Assembly: GCA_036250195.1 (NCBI GenBank) | Contig: JAVHZZ010000003.1 | Location: 333,300,875 to 333,364,874, forward strand | DNA: 64,000 nt | Origin: Mixophyes australis | Taxonomy: Eukaryota; Chordata; Amphibia; Anura; Limnodynastidae | Reading direction: 5' to 3' | Part shown: positions 23,473 through 34,415 of the stretch, piece after piece | How the letters are laid out: each line of letters opens with the position of its first letter | Position numbering within the stretch: the first letter of the stretch is position 1 | Notes under the pieces: model-generated | Told to the model about the DNA's origin: nothing | Databases searched by the model: none | What the model saw: the letters and a program-made list of their open reading frames with translations, nothing else | Made by a program: the position numbers and the translations under genes

Positions 23473-23913
23473 CCCATCTCCCGCATCTTGGCATCAATAA
23501 ACTCAGGGGTACACTCATTTGATGTGGTAGTTTGTCTAGTTTTCAAAATTGTATGAAAATATAGATTTTTCTTGGTGGAGTTTCGAAAAAATAAATCGAC
23601 AATTTTTTGCAACTTCATTAAAAAACACTTTTTTGCCCATTTTAGATATAAGAGATATAAGCAAACTAACGGCATTTTCTGAAAACTCAAAGTCTTCTGA
23701 AAAACACAAGGTATAATTTGTGTGGGTGCCAGACAAACAAATTACTAATATTGATGTTTGTTTGTGACCAATTAAAAAATTGCCAAAATAGTCTTTGCGA
23801 TAAAAGGGTTTAATGGAGAATTATGGAGCTAAATGTCTACACCACGCTAAAAGAATTGTGGGGACTTTCCCACCAAGCACCCGCTGATCACAAAATACTA
23901 ATCGTTGACAAGC
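23473..23913. other. Unassigned non-coding DNA
   Basis: No supported feature. It is A+T-rich. Confidence 0.45.
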
Positions 23914-23980
23914 CATCATCATCATCATCATCATCTATTTATATAGCGCCACTAATTCCGCAGCGCTGTACAGAGAACCC
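23914..23980 (-). mobile_element. 3' fragment of a tRNA-headed SINE
   Basis: On the minus strand the sequence reads CTGTACAGCGCTGCGGAATTAGTGGCGCTATATAAAT followed by (GAT)n, identical in layout to the 3' end of the copies at 24749-25085 and 59875-60184. Only the tail is present. Confidence 0.7.
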
Positions 23981-24748
23981 AACTTTAAACTATTTATTTT
24001 CTAAAACTTGAAGTTCTCCTTTAATTTTCAAACCCAGATGCTTTTGGAGCAGGTCAATTATGATACCTATAAGATTCTATATCATACACCCAAAGGTGGG
24101 CTAATATGGATGGAAACAAGGGAATGTTTAGGAACATATTCATATATATATATATATTCCTATAAGAAGTAAAAAGACTCAGATTTAAATTAACACCACT
24201 TTTCTATGTTACACAACATATTTCTGAAACAAGAAACATCAATTAACAATATATGAGGCTTTTGGTGAGTCTATAACATAATAAATGTAATAATCCATAA
24301 TCCCTGTCCTTGATAACACATATTTAGACACCTTTTTTTTGTTTTCCAATTTCTATTTTCATTTAAGCATGTCAGATATAGCACAGAAATTTGTGAGTCA
24401 AAATGAACATATTTTACAATATATATATATAAAAAAAACGTCAAAATTAGTCAACAGTAAACAGAAAGAAGGACAAAACCCTGAAATAGTATACAAAAGA
24501 TACAGGAGCCACCCCTAGAAACGAGAAAAGGAATGAAGATAATTAAAGAGTGATGGGTGGGTCGTCAGCACACAAACTGGCTGCATACCAAATGGTGGCT
24601 CTAAAACAACTCTGAACTTGCTCTTTAATTAATAAGGATAGGGTGTCAATGACGCATTCCCAAATTTGAAAGAATGCCTGGGTATTCGATTCCTTTATCA
24701 AGAATGCCTCCACCCAGTTCATTCGGAAAACATGGAAAAGTTTTCATA
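23981..24748. other. Unassigned non-coding DNA
   Basis: No supported gene. Short (TA)n runs lie near 24142-24157 and 24420-24431. Confidence 0.45.
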
Positions 24749-25085
24749 TTATCATCATCATTTATTTACATAGCGCCACTAATTCTGCAGCGCTGTACAG
24801 AGAACTCACTCACATCAGTCCCTGCCCCATTGGATCTTACAGTCTAAATTCCCTAACACACACACAGATCGACAGAGAAAAAGACTAGGGTCAATTTGAT
24901 AGCAGCCAAGTAACCTACTAGTATGTTCTTGGAATGTGGGAGGAAACTGGAGTACCCGGAGGAAACCCACGCAAACACGGGGAGAACATACAAACTCCAC
25001 ACAGATAAGGCCATGGTTGGGAATCGAACTCATGACCCCAGTGCTGTAAGGCAGCAGTGCTAACCACTGAGCCACCGTGCTGCCC
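24749..25085 (-). mobile_element. Full-length tRNA-headed SINE
   Basis: Read on the minus strand, it begins GGGCAGCACGGTGGCTCAGTGG (RNA polymerase III A-box region) and continues to ATGAGTTCGATTCCC (B box). A central block follows (gtgtggagtttgtatgttctccccgtgtttgcgtgggtttcctcc) like the conserved core of V-type SINEs, then a 3' tail ending in (GAT)n. Transcription would be by polymerase III and movement would depend on a partner LINE. The plus-strand copy at 59875-60184 matches throughout. Confidence 0.85.
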
Positions 25086-26095
25086 TATATCTAGAAACTT
25101 TTAATAGGAATGGCTATTTATATGTTGTGGAATGAATGTTTATGGACTGGACCCTGTAGAGCACTACACCAAACCAGGGAGACCTGACCACATGGTCATA
25201 ATATAATTGTATTACATTCTGTACCAGACATAGGACACTACACATCACAACATGACATGACATGATGATAATTCCATTATAGTTAATAGAAACATGGAAC
25301 ATCCCAACAAGATTTAATGAAATATGATCATAGTACAATTCTGTTGCATTCTAATAATACTTTGCAACTTGGCAAACAGTATAAAAAGCAGATTCTGCAC
25401 CATTATTATTAAACATTAAGGACTCTATTAAGTACAAACAGAGGCATATCTTCAAGTCCTTGGCACTTGGAAACAATTCACATAAACATTTTGCCTTATT
25501 TGTTTTTATCTAAAAGAAGTTCCATTTATTTTTCCAGCATTAAACTTTTATTTATTTAAATAACAAATCCATAAGGGTTCTAGCTCATTGGATGCCAAAC
25601 TCACTGCAAGATTAAACTGCTAAGTTACTTATTTTTCTTTGTTTATATTTGAGGGCTGATTAAACACACACACGTTCTGAAATGAGTTGCAATGACCATT
25701 TGTTAAAAGCTTCCTGAGATCAGCAGCTACAATAATTCATTTTTTTGAGACTTGTGTTAGACAAGGGTATGACACATGCCTCAGAAATACTACTCTCCAC
25801 TTCTAAATAAATGATACTGCCACTTCCAGTATTACACATATGTTAATGAGAAATCATGCACTAAAACTGCATAGAGCCATGTGCTGTGCATATTATTGAT
25901 ATTTATAATCAGAAGACACTGAGGAGCTTTTAAAAAACAACCTTACTGTATGAACAGTGCTATTTTAACAGAAATGACACAAAGCTGAATTAATGTAATT
26001 GCTAAGTGAATTAAACCGTTCTGCTGACGTCTGTATATCGTCGATGTAGTTCTGACCGTTGTCAGAATGTTTAAACTACTGAATTCTACTTTGTC
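25086..26095. other. Unassigned non-coding DNA
   Basis: No supported feature over about 1 kb. Confidence 0.45.
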
Positions 26096-26345
26096 AGTAT
26101 TATTATCTTTTATCAGCGCCATACATGAAATGTACCATACGACATTCTAGGCCTAGAGGTACAGAGGAGGATGAAATAGTAGAAGCTGAACATGAGGAAA
26201 GAGGGCCTTGCTCGTGAGAGCTTACAAGTGAAGGGGACGACATAAATAGGGTGGGGGAGTGGAGGTGAAAGCAGAGGCAAAGGAGTTTGGAGAAAAGCGG
26301 ATAGGGTTAAATAAAGAAATACGTTGTAAAGGCCGACTTAAGTCT
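26096..26345 (-). mobile_element. Truncated, internally deleted L2-type LINE 3' end
   Basis: The phrases tattattatcttttatcagcgcc and agagggccttgctcgtgagagcttac match the tails at 17878-18327 and 46640-47050. The section between them is shortened. The tail is at the left, so the element lies on the minus strand. Confidence 0.6.
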
Positions 26346-26417
26346 TTAGGAGTAGAAGCTAATCTGATAGGGTGTGGGAGATCTTTCCACAGGTGTCAGG
26401 AGTAACCTGGGCAATGT

Positions 26418-26952
26418 GGTAGTGAGGTAGCAGTCACTGGCAGTCATTGGTAGTGAGGCGGCAATCATTGGTAGTGAGGCGGCAGTCATTGGTAGTGAGG
26501 CAGCAGTCATTGGCAGTGAGGCAGCAGTCATTGGCAGTCATTGGCAGTGAGGCAGCAGTCATTGGCAGTCATTGGTAATGAGGCAGCAGTCATTGGCAGT
26601 CATTGGTAGTGAGGCAGCAGTCACTGGCAGTCATTGGTAGTGAGGCAGCAGTCATTGGTAGTGAGGCAGCAGTCATTGGCAGTCATTGGTATGGAGGCAG
26701 CAGTCATTGGCAGTCATTGGTAGTGAGGCAGCAGTCACTGGCAGTCATTGGTAGTGAGGCAGCAGTCATTGGCAGTCATTGGTAGTGAGGCAGCAGTCAT
26801 TGGCAGTCATTGGTCGTGAGGCAGCAGTCATTGGTAGTGAGGCAGCAGTCATTGGCAGTCATTGGTAGTGAGGCAGCAGTCATTGGCAGTCATTGGTAGT
26901 GAGGCAGCAGTCATTAGCAGTCATTGGTAGTGAGGCAGCAGTCATTGGTAGT
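26418..26952. repeat. Minisatellite with interleaved 21- and 31-bp units
   Basis: The core unit is GGTAGTGAGGCAGCAGTCATT (21 bp, written without a break here only to that length). A longer form adds GGCAGTCATT, a 10-bp duplication of its own end, making 31 bp. The two alternate irregularly through about 20 units with few substitutions. The 21-bp unit is divisible by three, which explains apparent repetitive peptides; these are not genes. Confidence 0.85.
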
Positions 26953-26959
26953 TCGGAGG

Positions 26960-27278
26960 CTAAGCCTTCTTTATGCATGGGCATGCTGGGCTGTTGCCTG
27001 GGGGCCCTACAAGCATAGGGACCCCATATACTTGCCAACTTTTCAGTATATTATTGCGGGAGATTTATTCAGAAACCCTCTTTATTAAACCATTTAGGAG
27101 GACTAATCACCTCAGTATCAGCTGTTATCTGTACATGCGATCTTGCTGTTGTGAATACATATCTTGACCTTGGCGAAAACAACAGACACGTGCTAATTGT
27201 ACTGTACAAATAGTATGTGTAGGACCCCAGTGCACTGCTTTGCCTGGGGGCCTAGAATGCTGTTAAGACGGCCCTGTA
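26960..27278. mobile_element. Possible hAT-like fragment ending GACGGCCCTG
   Basis: The right end TGTTAAGACGGCCCTG resembles a hAT-like terminus. Two inverted segments (tgcctgggggccctacaagc near 26996 and ctttgcctgggggcctagaa near 27238) share words with common vertebrate hAT sequences. The left terminus abuts the minisatellite and is degraded. Confidence 0.35.
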
Positions 27279-27439
27279 CGGAGAGGGTGGGAAACAGCTG
27301 TGTCTTTGTTGGGCAAATCTGTCTGCATTACTCAAGTACTAAATAAAAATTAACTCCCCTTTCTGGTAATGCGCGTCACCCTATGGGTGCCTAATCTGTG
27401 CATTTGCACTAGGAAGCTGGCAAATCATAGTTATCAGAT
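27279..27439. other. Unassigned non-coding DNA
   Basis: A short unassigned spacer. Confidence 0.4.
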
Positions 27440-28030
27440 TTTAGTACTACATTTTCTGGGGTGGCTGTCATTTTTGTCTATAACAACTAAATTGGCCTTC
27501 ATAATTGCCGCATGCATAGGCAGCTTATGACAAAGGTTTTATCATGAAATTGAGAAGGTACTGAAGCTATAAACCCGCTGTTTTCTTTCATTTGTCATGC
27601 AGAGTATATAAAATGTTAATATTTCTGTACAGTATGAAGCTCCAGTGTAATTTCCTGAGATACTTTTATTTCAGAAAACATTGGCGTGATTTTTCTTTGT
27701 GCAATTGTCATAAAACCGTATCTTCATTATCCAGCGCAATCTGGGTAATAGAGTCATCTTAGAGCCAAATAAATATAACTATTAATAGCCATACAATCAC
27801 AGTAATTTGTTTCCTTCCCAAGCCATCATTGTACAAACTGCACGACTGTCACTAGCAGGTGTCTGAAAATTAATCGGGAAAATAATTATACAATACTATT
27901 TTGCAAATACCACTATAAGCTTCTGCTGAGAGCTGGAGGCTGAATAAGAGCAGCAGAAATTATTATGCACACTGGGGTCTAATTAGCCCATGTGGTGACA
28001 CTTTAGACAATAGCAAAATGATAAGAATAT
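27440..28030. other. Candidate conserved non-coding element
   Basis: This is repeat-free, balanced-composition sequence with homeodomain-type sites (AATTAATC, ATAATTA, TCTAATTAGCCC) and mixed motifs such as CATGTGGTGACAC. Such texture is typical of deeply conserved vertebrate enhancers. The call is impression only, because no alignment was possible. Confidence 0.3.
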
Positions 28031-29898
28031 ATCAGTATGGGGCTGGCATTTTGAAATATTTGCAGAACTGATGGAAGAGTGTGTGAGTGTTATTTCACAC
28101 AGTCTGTGTAATGTACAGTAAAGCAAGATACGGCATTGTCAGTAAGCACCGTTACATTGTATACGCACTCTGCGGCGTAAAGCCCCGATAGCGGTTTTTG
28201 ACAGAGATCGTGTCACAGGAAATTTAAAAGGTGGAAAGATCACATATGAGTGCTTACTGGCTGTGGCTTTGGTTCACATACGTATCTCTTATATCTAAAA
28301 TTCACAACACCAAAATTCAAATCTACTAAGGACTGATCACTGGCAAACATAGTCATCGTACTTTACACTGTAATAGAGGAAAATTAAATAATGTGGACTA
28401 AATTTATCGGCAAAATACCCTCCAACCCGCTTTCATTTTGACCTAAAATTGAGTTACTCTTTTACAATATAGGACATTTTTAAAAAAAAAGGTACACTAT
28501 GCTTGAAGCAAGCCAGTATGAAATAAATATTAATCACAAATATACTTTTCATACTACATATTAACCGGCACAATTAGAATGTTACCATCATCACCATAAT
28601 GATATTTTTTTTTCTTTATTGACAACATTTATCTAACCGGCTCTTCAGTTCTGATCAATCGATGTCAAAAACACCATATGCCATTCAGCTCCCTGTTTCA
28701 AACGCCATGTTAGTGAATTTGACAGGTCTAAAGATCCATGTTTCATGCTCATCTCCCTCCTCCATAAAAACACTGTCATTTGGTATATTTCATTACAATG
28801 CTAGGTTTGATATAATGTGCTACCATATTTTACATATTACAGTGAAGTAGAGGCAACAAGGAACATGCACAATGACCTCTAAAGGTGTGAAGGGGTGTAG
28901 GGAGGGAATATTAACTCCCCAGGCAGCAATTTTTATTATTAATATTTGCATGATTATGCCTCATATGCCCATCCTGCGGATTGGCGCATTCTAAACTAGG
29001 GCAAGTACAATAAGGGAGTGTTCGCAAATAGCGAACTGATGCTGACCAGGAAAATGATGCATATAAGTCCGAGAAAGCTGTATTATTTGCGGGTGGTCAG
29101 GGGCAGCTGAAAACAGCAGATGATGATGATGATGACGGTCTCCGGCACTATCGATAAAAATGTGTGTAAATAGGATGTAAATGTCTGCAACGTGTACGAC
29201 AGAAATTGCACCAATTTTACATCAGGGTTTTGTGTGAGTAAATCATGCCCATTTTGTGGCCAACAATGCATCAGGCCCAGACTGTTTGGAAAATAAAAAA
29301 AGTTAACTTTAAAAGGACATTCTAGTAGCACATTGCACATTACACTGTAACTGTTCCCTTTGCCCCAGACGAGCAGCACAGAAAACTTGACCTAAATTCT
29401 GAGCTATGGGCCAGCTCTGCTCTCCCCTAATTGGCAGTAATACAGTTAGTGAGTATAGCTGCTACCACGGAACTACAATGAAAACATTGATTGAAATATG
29501 CATTACACAAGTACGATTTTTGTTCAGTCTGTCAAATGAAAAGTATTTGTGGAACGCTGCAAAATAAAGGAATTCTTGAAAAACTACATCATCTAAAATA
29601 TCAATAATACAAAAGATAAGAGAGCAGGGTCAAATGAAGCACTCAGCATTTCAACATTTAATATGTCACTTAATCAATAACGCTTGGTGATACTTAACTG
29701 ATCTTCAGCAGCACACAAATGTATAAAAATGGTCCACATAATTTACATTTTTTAGATTTAATAAATACTGATAAAAACAAACAATATACATGAACTGCTA
29801 CAACTCATCCTCTCCTAATCTGAACCTCACTCATCTCATTGTAACTTGTGCTCAACATCTGTGCAACTGTGTTTTTGTTTTTTTAAAAGCCCACGCAC
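28031..29898. other. Unassigned non-coding DNA
   Basis: No supported feature. The open frames at 28662-28850 and 29083-29379 lack recognisable similarity. Confidence 0.45.
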
Positions 29899-30110
29899 CA
29901 TCATGGCCCCTGCACTATCCTGGATGTTGCCCAGATAGACCTTTCCAACATCTGGATCATCCAGGACTCTGTACCACCTAAGCCCCTGCACCATCATGGC
30001 CCCTGCTCTATCCTGGATGTTGCCCAGATAGACCTTTCCAACATCTGGATCCTCCAGGACTCTGTACCACCTAAGCCCCTGCACCATCATGGCCGCATCT
30101 AGGCCTCTCA
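29899..30110. repeat. 93-bp tandem duplication (two full units plus partial)
   Basis: The unit starting CATCATGGCCCCTGC at 29899 recurs at 29992 and partly at 30085, with only a few substitutions. The period is divisible by three, so the minus strand shows a repeated 31-residue reading (DPDVGKVYLGNIQD). It runs directly into an L2-type tail. Confidence 0.75.
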
Positions 30111-30129
30111 GCACCATGGCCTCAATATT

Positions 30130-30515
30130 TTGCAGACCTCTGCCCCAAAGTGGACATCTCTGCGTCTATTGTTCGCATTTCCTCCTATTGTCTCTTATTA
30201 CCCCCTCCCTTTACAATGTAAGTGTTCACGGACAGGGTCCTCTACCCTATGTGTCATGTCTGCCTCCTCTCCGGCCTCCTCTCTGTGTCTGTTTTGTCTT
30301 ATGTTGAGTTGGTTTTGTATGACATGCAATTTGTTCTGTTACTTGCATACATGATTTTATTATTCTGCTTATATGTACCCATTGCTCTTATCTGTATGTA
30401 CTTATGTAATGTTGCATGTTGTAACCCTCTATGTGCAGCAATGCAGATGCCTTGTGGTGCCTTAAAAATAGAAGATAATACTAACAATAGTTATAATAAT
30501 ACTAATAATAAAAAG
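30130..30515 (+). mobile_element. L2-type LINE 3' UTR and (ATA)n-like tail
   Basis: It contains ttacaatgtaagtgttcacgg, stretches of tctgtgtctg and the conserved end gcagatgccttgtggtgcct, followed by an ATA-rich tail. This is the plus-strand counterpart of the minus-strand tails at 17878, 26096 and 46640. No coding part is visible. Confidence 0.6.
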
Positions 30516-30600
30516 AAGAATACTTCCGCTCCTGCTCCTGTCCCTACTTTTCTCACACTGTCACTCACCACACTAAAGTGATTACAGAAAGAAGTGCAGG

Positions 30601-31221
30601 CAGGGGCGGATTGGGAACTTAAAGTGGCCCTGGAAAAAAGTCTGAAAGTGGCCTCATGTGGGAGGGGCCAAATAAATTGTAGGCGGGGCTCAGTATGTGT
30701 GTGTGCACCCAGTGTGTCTGCCCGTGTGTGTGCCCAGAGTATGTGTGCCCAGTGTGTGTACCTGTATACGTGTGTCCTGTTCTTGTCATTTTCACCTCCT
30801 GTAGCTGCTGGTGTCTTTAGCTCAGTTGCTGCTTGTCTGGATCCTGGAATGTTTGAGGACCTATTTGGAAAAAAAATGGGTACATGAAATTTAGAAAACT
30901 CCAACCATCCCCGGCATTAAATCAATAGCATATACATTTACTAAATAGCCATCTTCTCCCCAAACTCAGCACCACATTCAATTAATAGACCCCAAGCTTC
31001 CCCATCTTAAATTAATAGGCCCCACCAATAAATTAAATTGCCCCACCATCATCCCACAAATAAGATATTACCCATTAAATAATTAGCCCCACCTAAACAC
31101 CACCATTAATTTAATAGCCTACCTCCCACATAAATGATATTAAGAAACCTCCTCACACTCTCTTTTAAGAACCCCCCTCCCTTCCATCCCTTGCACTTAA
31201 TATTAAGAACCCCCCTTCACA

Positions 31222-31259
<38 letters not shown>

Positions 31260-31808
31260 TTTTTTTATTTTATTTTTTAAAAGCCCCCCATCACACTCAC
31301 ACACTATATTAACATACCCCTCCTTCCCTCACACACTATCTATATACTAAAAGCCCCCCCAATCACATACTGTATTAACATACCTCTCCTCTCCCCTCCA
31401 AACTTACACTTACCTTGTAACTTCCACTGTCTGAGAGATGTAGACAGCCTCTCCTGCCGCTCTGCATGTCTGGCTGCTTCCTCCTATCAGTACTATAGAT
31501 AGGAGTCACATGGGATGTGCATCACGTGACAGGTGGCGTCCCATGTGACTCCTGTCTATAGCTCTGATAGGAGGAAGCAGCCAGACACAGGGAACCGCGC
31601 CACATTCAGGAAGGTGGCTGGTCCCGAAGGAGGGGCCAGCCATCCACTATCACACAGACCCCCTCCGCTAGCACCCGTTCCGGGGGGGGGGGGAGCGGGG
31701 ACTTACAATTATTTTTTTTAAAAAAAGAAAAAATACATGCAGCGGCCTCCTGAGGCCAGCGGCCTACCAGGAAAAGTCCCGGTAGGTTGTATGGCCAATC
31801 CGCCCCTG
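30601..31808. mobile_element. hAT-like element, 1208 bp, perfect 8-bp target duplication
   Basis: It begins CAGGGGCGGATTGG and ends CCAATCCGCCCCTG, perfect 14-bp inverted repeats. AGTGCAGG flanks both sides (30593-30600 and 31809-31816). Inside are TG-rich repeats (30690-30775), a (TA)n run (about 31224-31253), a G-run (31681-31692) and a 121-bp palindrome (31467-31587) with arms TGTCTGGCTGCTTCC... around a 23-nt loop. No transposase is encoded. Confidence 0.9.
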
Positions 31809-31816
31809 AGTGCAGG

Positions 31817-32999
31817 AGATCTCCCTGCACTCCTTCTACAATCAATGATTGCAGATCTGGGGCAGGAGGCGACATGGGAACCTCATCTCTGCCACCACAA
31901 TGAATTGTGCCATCTGAAACACTCTGCCCTGCCCCCCCCCCCCATGTGTAGATAACAGGTACACTGTAACAGCAAATGGTAAAATAATTCAAGAAAAATG
32001 GCTAAAGCTGCTCTTATGTAATCAACTTCCTCATGGAGAAATATTTGCCGTCTCTTATTTCCTTAGACAAAAAAAAAAAAAAAGATATATAAATGTAATT
32101 TCAAGTTAATAAGACTGGTGACATTTCCACAGAAGCCATACTAAATTAAACATTTCTACAACTGCAGCCACCCAATACACAAATCTTTTCACACCACTGC
32201 TCCTATTTTCAACAGACTATTATATTTTTCTTCTACCCAAAATGATGCGGAACTCTGGAGAATTGAGGATGGAGAAGGTTTCAGCTTCTCTTGACACATA
32301 CCAATAAATAAATTTCCCTTGGTTCTACATGGGCACTCGCATTCTTTGTGGAAAAACAAGTTGTTAAGCTTTACTGTTTCACATAAAAATTCCTCTATAA
32401 TCTTGGTCTCAGACATCGATATTCCAATCTATATTTACAAGTGAGCACAGCTGCTTGCTGTTCGTACCGATGGTCGTTACTCAGGGAGACTACAACTGTT
32501 CAGCGGGAAAGGAACCTCTAGGACATCACATAACTATCAATGATTACAGATCTCTATATCAGCCCTAGGAAGGAACGACATACAGAGATCCAAATGAGTT
32601 TGCGGATTGTATAACGGCTAATGACCAGGGTCATGTTATACCTTAGCCACCAGCACAAAGTTTAAAACTTTGCTATATGTCAATGAATAAGTGAACAACT
32701 TAAGTAATGCAGCTAAAATTTGAATTGCTAGGGAATGAAAGAGGCAGGCACCACCACATAGAGAGGCTCTGCTAAATAGCATTCGGTTTCTCTCCTCGGG
32801 TGTGGTAGGCTTTCTCGGCTCCCAGAACACCGACACACCTTAGAGTGATGTAAAAATAGCGATGACTATAAGGCCGACAAACACTAAATATAGACTTACC
32901 ATATAACAGACATGCAATATTTCCCCTACGCTTAGTTACCGTCACATGTAACATGTGGCTTTCAGAAATGTCTCCAGGAAGAAATGACATCCGTTCTAA
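31817..32999. other. Unassigned non-coding DNA
   Basis: No supported feature. A C-run lies at 31933-31944 and an A-run near 32068-32083. Confidence 0.45.
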
Positions 33000-33290
33000 T
33001 GGGCAGAGTGAAATTGGCGGTTTTAAAGCGACAATGGCTGGACCCACCGCTTGTATAATGTAATCCAGGTGGTGGGTCCAGGTAGGGTACGGAAGATCAG
33101 TGCTGACTACACCGACAACACTTACCACAACATCTGGAGTCCGGCTAGCTACTTCCACGATGAGGAACCCTCAAGACTCTTCACTGAAGCGACTTCAATC
33201 AATCCCGAAGACAGAAGATGCCGGCTGCACTGGATGACGTCACTGACCTCCCCGACGCTGTTCACGCTGCTCTTAAGGGGGTAATGTACC
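33000..33290. other. C+G-richer block of unknown origin
   Basis: CpG-containing sequence (ggtagggtacggaagatc, caatcccgaagacagaag, ccccgacgctgttcacg) stands out from A+T-rich flanks. GGACCCACC at 33040 and GGTGGGTCC at 33068 form a short inverted repeat. It may be the internal part of an unrecognised repeat or a small CpG island. No splice-supported coding frame was found. Confidence 0.35.
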
Positions 33291-34239
33291 TACATGGGGC
33301 CATGTACAATGTACAACCCTTTGTAAAGTACATTGTTTCCATGGAAGTAAACTTCCATGGAAAACACATGGCATAAAGATCCTGTGCTCCCTATGCCATG
33401 CTGCCTGTGCTATCCCCATGGGCAGCAGTGATATACACAGTTTAGATTTCCATGCTAGGGCTTACAGATCAACGGACCTCTATGTCACGATAGACTACAA
33501 TGGGATTTACAATAAAATCTATCCTAACCGCATGCATGTGCTTTGTTACTTAATAATGTTGCTTCCTGGCTTGAAAATCTTGTTTGCATAAATTGTCATG
33601 CTCCAAACAAAACATTACTCAAACATTACTCAAGAAAACTGATGGGGAAATAACCCATAAGACCCAATAATCTCTATGCAGTGATCTGCAACATCAATGT
33701 AGAAGACATAGCTATCCATGGACCTCTATGTAGCGTTATTTCCTCAACAGTTTCCTCCAGGTGATTTGCACTTATGTGGATGAACCCTGAGAACGGTGCA
33801 CTTGTGAAAGTAGTAACCAATTGAAAACACCAGTTCTATAATAACAGTAGTTTTAGCAAATGCTCGAGTGTGAATGCAGCTTGTTACATTCATGTTCTGT
33901 GCTGTCATTAGCAAAGAAATGTCATTTATCATCATGAACGACTTATTACTATTCTGACAAGCACTCAAGTTCGGGGCGAAGCACCACAAGAAGATTTTAA
34001 CCACCTATTACTATACACCACCGCATGCTAGTTGTTTTGGGGGGGGGGGGATTTTTTTGTTTTTTAAACACCAATATGCACTTCTATTTTTTAGAAAACA
34101 CTACTGCCATTTAAGGACATTTTCACAGTAAGCAACACTGTTTTTTTAAAAACATTTAAAAAAAAAAAAAAGTTTATTGAAATCTGTGGGAAATGGTTTT
34201 ACAAACTGTTTACTTGCAATTTACACCAGGTCTACTTGG
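33291..34239. other. Unassigned non-coding DNA
   Basis: No supported feature. A palindrome CCATGGAAGTAAACTTCCATGG occurs near 33339-33360. Confidence 0.4.
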
Positions 34240-34247
34240 ATGCTTTG

Positions 34248-34407
34248 CAGGGGAGGGCTGGCATATTTTAGCCCGGGGGGCACGACTCAGGCTATTAGGA
34301 AAATTTTAAAGGGAAAAATATGCAGGTGGCCCAGTGACCCAGACCAAGGTAGCCCAGTATGGGACCGGCCCGGGTGGGGGGGGGAAGATGCCCCCAGCCT
34401 GCCCCTG
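34248..34407. mobile_element. Short hAT-like MITE (160 bp), perfect 8-bp target duplication
   Basis: The ends CAGGGGAGGGCTGGC and CCAGCCTGCCCCTG are imperfect inverted repeats. ATGCTTTG flanks both sides (34240-34247 and 34408-34415) exactly. Internal sequence includes ggtggcccagtgaccc and a G-run. It is non-coding. Confidence 0.85.
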
Positions 34408-34415
34408 ATGCTTTG

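Noticed and set aside
26346..26785. Repetitive Ala/Ser/Leu- or Val/Ile/Gly-type peptides
   Set aside because: The 21-bp period of the minisatellite keeps a frame open by chance.
26418..26952. CRISPR-like regular repeats
   Set aside because: The units are contiguous without unique spacers, and the genome is eukaryotic.
30594..30904. Overlapping frames of 97 and 137 codons on opposite strands
   Set aside because: They lie across the left terminus and TG-rich part of a hAT-like element and have no conserved domain.
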